From a virus: a DNA stretch of 60,229 bases. Both the position numbers and the translations under genes were made by a program. Shown here one piece after another: positions 59,301 to 60,229 of the stretch (position 1 is its first letter; each line of letters opens with the position of its first letter). Location of the stretch: positions 1-60,229 of IMG/VR virus record IMGVR_UViG_3300025101_000003; one strand, given 5' to 3'. Under the pieces are notes generated by a model, which saw nothing but the letters and a program-made list of their open reading frames with translations, was not told the DNA's origin and did not search any database.

Positions 59301-59559
59301 TAGCACTCGTGCGTCAAACGCTGCGTTGAATGCCTTAACCGGCTTCAGGAGAGACACATACACTCCAGACGAATTAAATCGACAGCGGCAGTACGAAATG
59401 GAAGACGAGCTCCGGCCATACATGAGCACGTTTGAAAACCAATACGTTCCTGAAGATGTCTTTAATGCCATGTCTCCTGCACAACAAAGACAATACGAGC
59501 TTCTCAAGAAGCTTCGGTATGCCAACAAGAAGGCAAGAGAAAGGCGGAGTGGAGGATGA
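56365..59559 (+). CDS. Giant helical internal virion protein, TTG start
   Basis: The TTG start at 56365 is chosen because AAGGAG (56354-56359) is five bases before it. The 1064-residue protein is mainly helical and Ala/Leu/Lys-rich with conserved-looking segments RNSILSFPSRYARDVVGGIY and YPFYTYTSRITGETARKL. Those segments resemble large structural proteins of phage ejection systems that associate with membranes. No catalytic motif is visible. It overlaps the next gene by four bases. Confidence 0.65.
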   Translation: MQPSNLYQNNPYQRRLASQQPAQTGIGTLLESLTYPQRLAFGAAIGRPLGETAEISDVYRRYGITSNPVTRTVGEVVLDPINLIGIGPLTRAGKVLQRAGKLDDAGRYLTRAAQLGKASPQVTQRAAKGAQKLGKRLEDLSRAEIAGMPTVRPRAARRFGSIEQVASGMDNAEDAQKLIQSVEGKTTGLFGQAPLKQQQLTKDIGIGLPFMRPIVSMDVPGGRIVRDAMDAAVLGAKTSRVGRGVRQALDKTVDNAFALDEQILSTGAKTLAKEAELKATAEGIASMTKLRSQVPEAFETTGARALTRLIEKPKVNPLAAADEAFEAANPAIKEYMDWWSKKSDDLLTESESLGIGSKKLVDENVEGYLPRIARDVTEDPISQILGESPAPQRTLSPSSPDQMARADFTKIPGGKDRLAYELANPETDIGKKLVGGARSAANDDEAADVIGQALYGNPKAKREDTKRLATLLSKLDPKKMGATGLFQENPTTAIAQYTKNRTKAIENAKSIADYMGSKAVKSTESPQTSVTVREALKRGGLQNAEKGAEGAMDIVRDVLGRRFNIDPKKIDLTEFSVPMSAVEGVTNLVKPKTVEQQGKLFELLNYVSRIWRNSILSFPSRYARDVVGGIYANFLESASSRYGYTTAHRIMRHGIEKSVALIRKIPAYSGIEDNSALVTKFYSDLAGTGLMESTLKYDLGRATTGVTLPGLDKIAPSLSLRDVTVGLPKNIGKMVGGSFFPDSDFAKGANALNDYVDTFSRLAGYTELMRQGFDPAEAAKRMLRTHVDYANLSDVEKQVKKLYPFYTYTSRITGETARKLVSEPRRLVGSMKAFEAAPEIFENPTLTGDVAETDSTYIPKSRRENFAVPLSSGPEGLTTFGNIDLPGFREINRAFSDGGLLSMTTDIGPLPKAAIEQMTGRDLFTGGPISRKRGPLQRVTGSDNELVRYADAIGEQMPLVPRFGRLAANLLQDSDTVPLSTRASNAALNALTGFRRDTYTPDELNRQRQYEMEDELRPYMSTFENQYVPEDVFNAMSPAQQRQYELLKKLRYANKKARERRSGG

Positions 59560-60080
59560 CATTAGGACCATGCTTCTGGCCTTGCATTAGAACTTTTGTG
59601 CGAACACTGTTCTACCAGCTATTCCTCACGTTCACGATTGCGGCCATCACCTTCATTGTAATGCCTGAGCAAGTTGGCTTTCGGTCCATGACTCTGTACA
59701 TGAGCTACATAAACCACTTTCACCAAGTGGAGTTTGAGAGAGCATTGCCGTTACTTAAAGGCATGGGGCAGTGGCGGATCTGGATAATGAACAGAAGCCC
59801 AAAAAACTTCAGGGTTATTGAAGATGCGATAGCTGCCGAGGAATGGTATTGGTGCAAGTTTGAGTACGAAAACAGTCAAGGAAACTTGGTAACAGACATA
59901 CAGAGCTTAAGGATCAGGTGGAAAACTTGGGAGTATTACTACGAATTAGAGCCACCGATGAGCGAAGAGGACATGGTTGAATATCTTAATGATGGCTCTC
60001 TTAATAGCCAAGAAACAGATAGAGCTTTTAAGCTAATGCGTGAATTGAAACAAATGCAACAATCGAGGACTGAAATATAA
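59556..60080 (+). CDS. Hypothetical membrane-anchored protein
   Basis: The 174-residue protein starts with a hydrophobic segment (LFYQLFLTFTIAAITFIVMP) followed by a polar, aromatic-rich domain (RIWIMNRSPKNFRVIEDAIA, EYYYELEPPMSEEDMVEYLN). GGAGTGGAGG lies immediately before its ATG (ATGA overlap). It ends TAATG with the His-rich gene start. The role is unknown; late position suggests a particle or host-membrane function. Confidence 0.6.
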   Translation: MTLGPCFWPCIRTFVRTLFYQLFLTFTIAAITFIVMPEQVGFRSMTLYMSYINHFHQVEFERALPLLKGMGQWRIWIMNRSPKNFRVIEDAIAAEEWYWCKFEYENSQGNLVTDIQSLRIRWKTWEYYYELEPPMSEEDMVEYLNDGSLNSQETDRAFKLMRELKQMQQSRTEI

Positions 60081-60229
60081 TGGGAATGCTTGATGCGGGT
60101 AGAAAACTGTTGGGTGGATTAATTCATGCACCAGGGTCTGTTCTTGTAGACGGTCCAAGTCATGCAATGGGAGGCCACTCAAAACCAACTCATGGTTCAC
60201 ATGGTTCTCACGATAAGCATGACAGTCAT
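60080..60229 (+). CDS. His-rich probable internal virion protein (5' part; continues at position 1)
   Basis: ATG 60080 (TAATG overlap) starts MGMLDAGRKLLGG and runs in frame to 60130, after which the sequence is the same as from position 1. The 17 codons here join with the frame 1-690 to make a 246-residue protein. The last 99 bases of this entry are the duplicated redundancy. Confidence 0.85.
   Translation, partial: MGMLDAGRKLLGGLIHAPGSVLVDGPSHAMGGHSKPTHGSHGSHDKHDSH
60131..60229. repeat. Terminal redundancy, right copy
   Basis: Exact copy of positions 1-99, starting CCAGGGTCTG. It lies inside a gene and should be removed once when the circle is closed. Confidence 0.95.

Overview
The window is a complete genome of a tailed double-stranded DNA phage, probably an uncultured podovirus-like phage assembled from environmental DNA. 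The first 99 bases are repeated exactly as the last 99 (1-99 = 60131-60229), and one gene reads in frame across that junction. The molecule is therefore circular or circularly permuted, about 60,130 bp long, and opened inside a gene. Portal, terminase, scaffold and major capsid genes are present with very large internal-virion-type proteins and a tail-nozzle-like protein. No tape measure, tail tube or sheath is recognisable, which fits a short-tailed particle. Gram-negative-style Shine-Dalgarno sites and sigma70-type promoters point to a bacterial host; its identity cannot be read from the sequence.

Left arm (691-12544, + strand): a recombination and replication-support operon. It holds a PD-(D/E)XK exonuclease, an ERF-like annealing protein, an SF2 helicase, several further nucleases, a dATP/dGTP diphosphohydrolase-like protein and SSB. 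There is no DNA polymerase, primase or RNA polymerase, so the phage must lean on host replication and transcription. A run of small, very basic conserved phage proteins follows, then membrane or exported proteins around a secreted papain-like cysteine peptidase (a possible unconventional lysis or envelope module), and finally a sigma70-like factor.

Middle (12498-22872, - strand): a serine recombinase and about twenty mostly short unknown genes. Embedded in them is the most distinctive biochemical module: a class II glutamine amidotransferase followed upstream by two different glutamine-synthetase-fold amidoligases (14504-17740). The same block carries six copies of a short hairpin element, usually placed directly after a stop codon and before a second stem-loop and the next gene. 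A pair change in one copy preserves the stem, so it looks like a functional RNA element.

Right arm (23189-60130 and on to 690, + strand): morphogenesis. Two promoters with a shared spacer motif sit before the scaffold/capsid genes and before the terminase operon, and are candidate late promoters. The order is scaffold, capsid, decoration protein, terminase, portal, FN3 protein, a PAPS-type sulfotransferase, fibres with repeated HHTGG units, a large receptor-binding protein with an Mtd-type N-terminus and BNR-like repeats, adaptor and nozzle proteins, a cysteine-rich virion protein, and giant internal proteins. All functional calls rest on motif recognition by eye; no database search was run.
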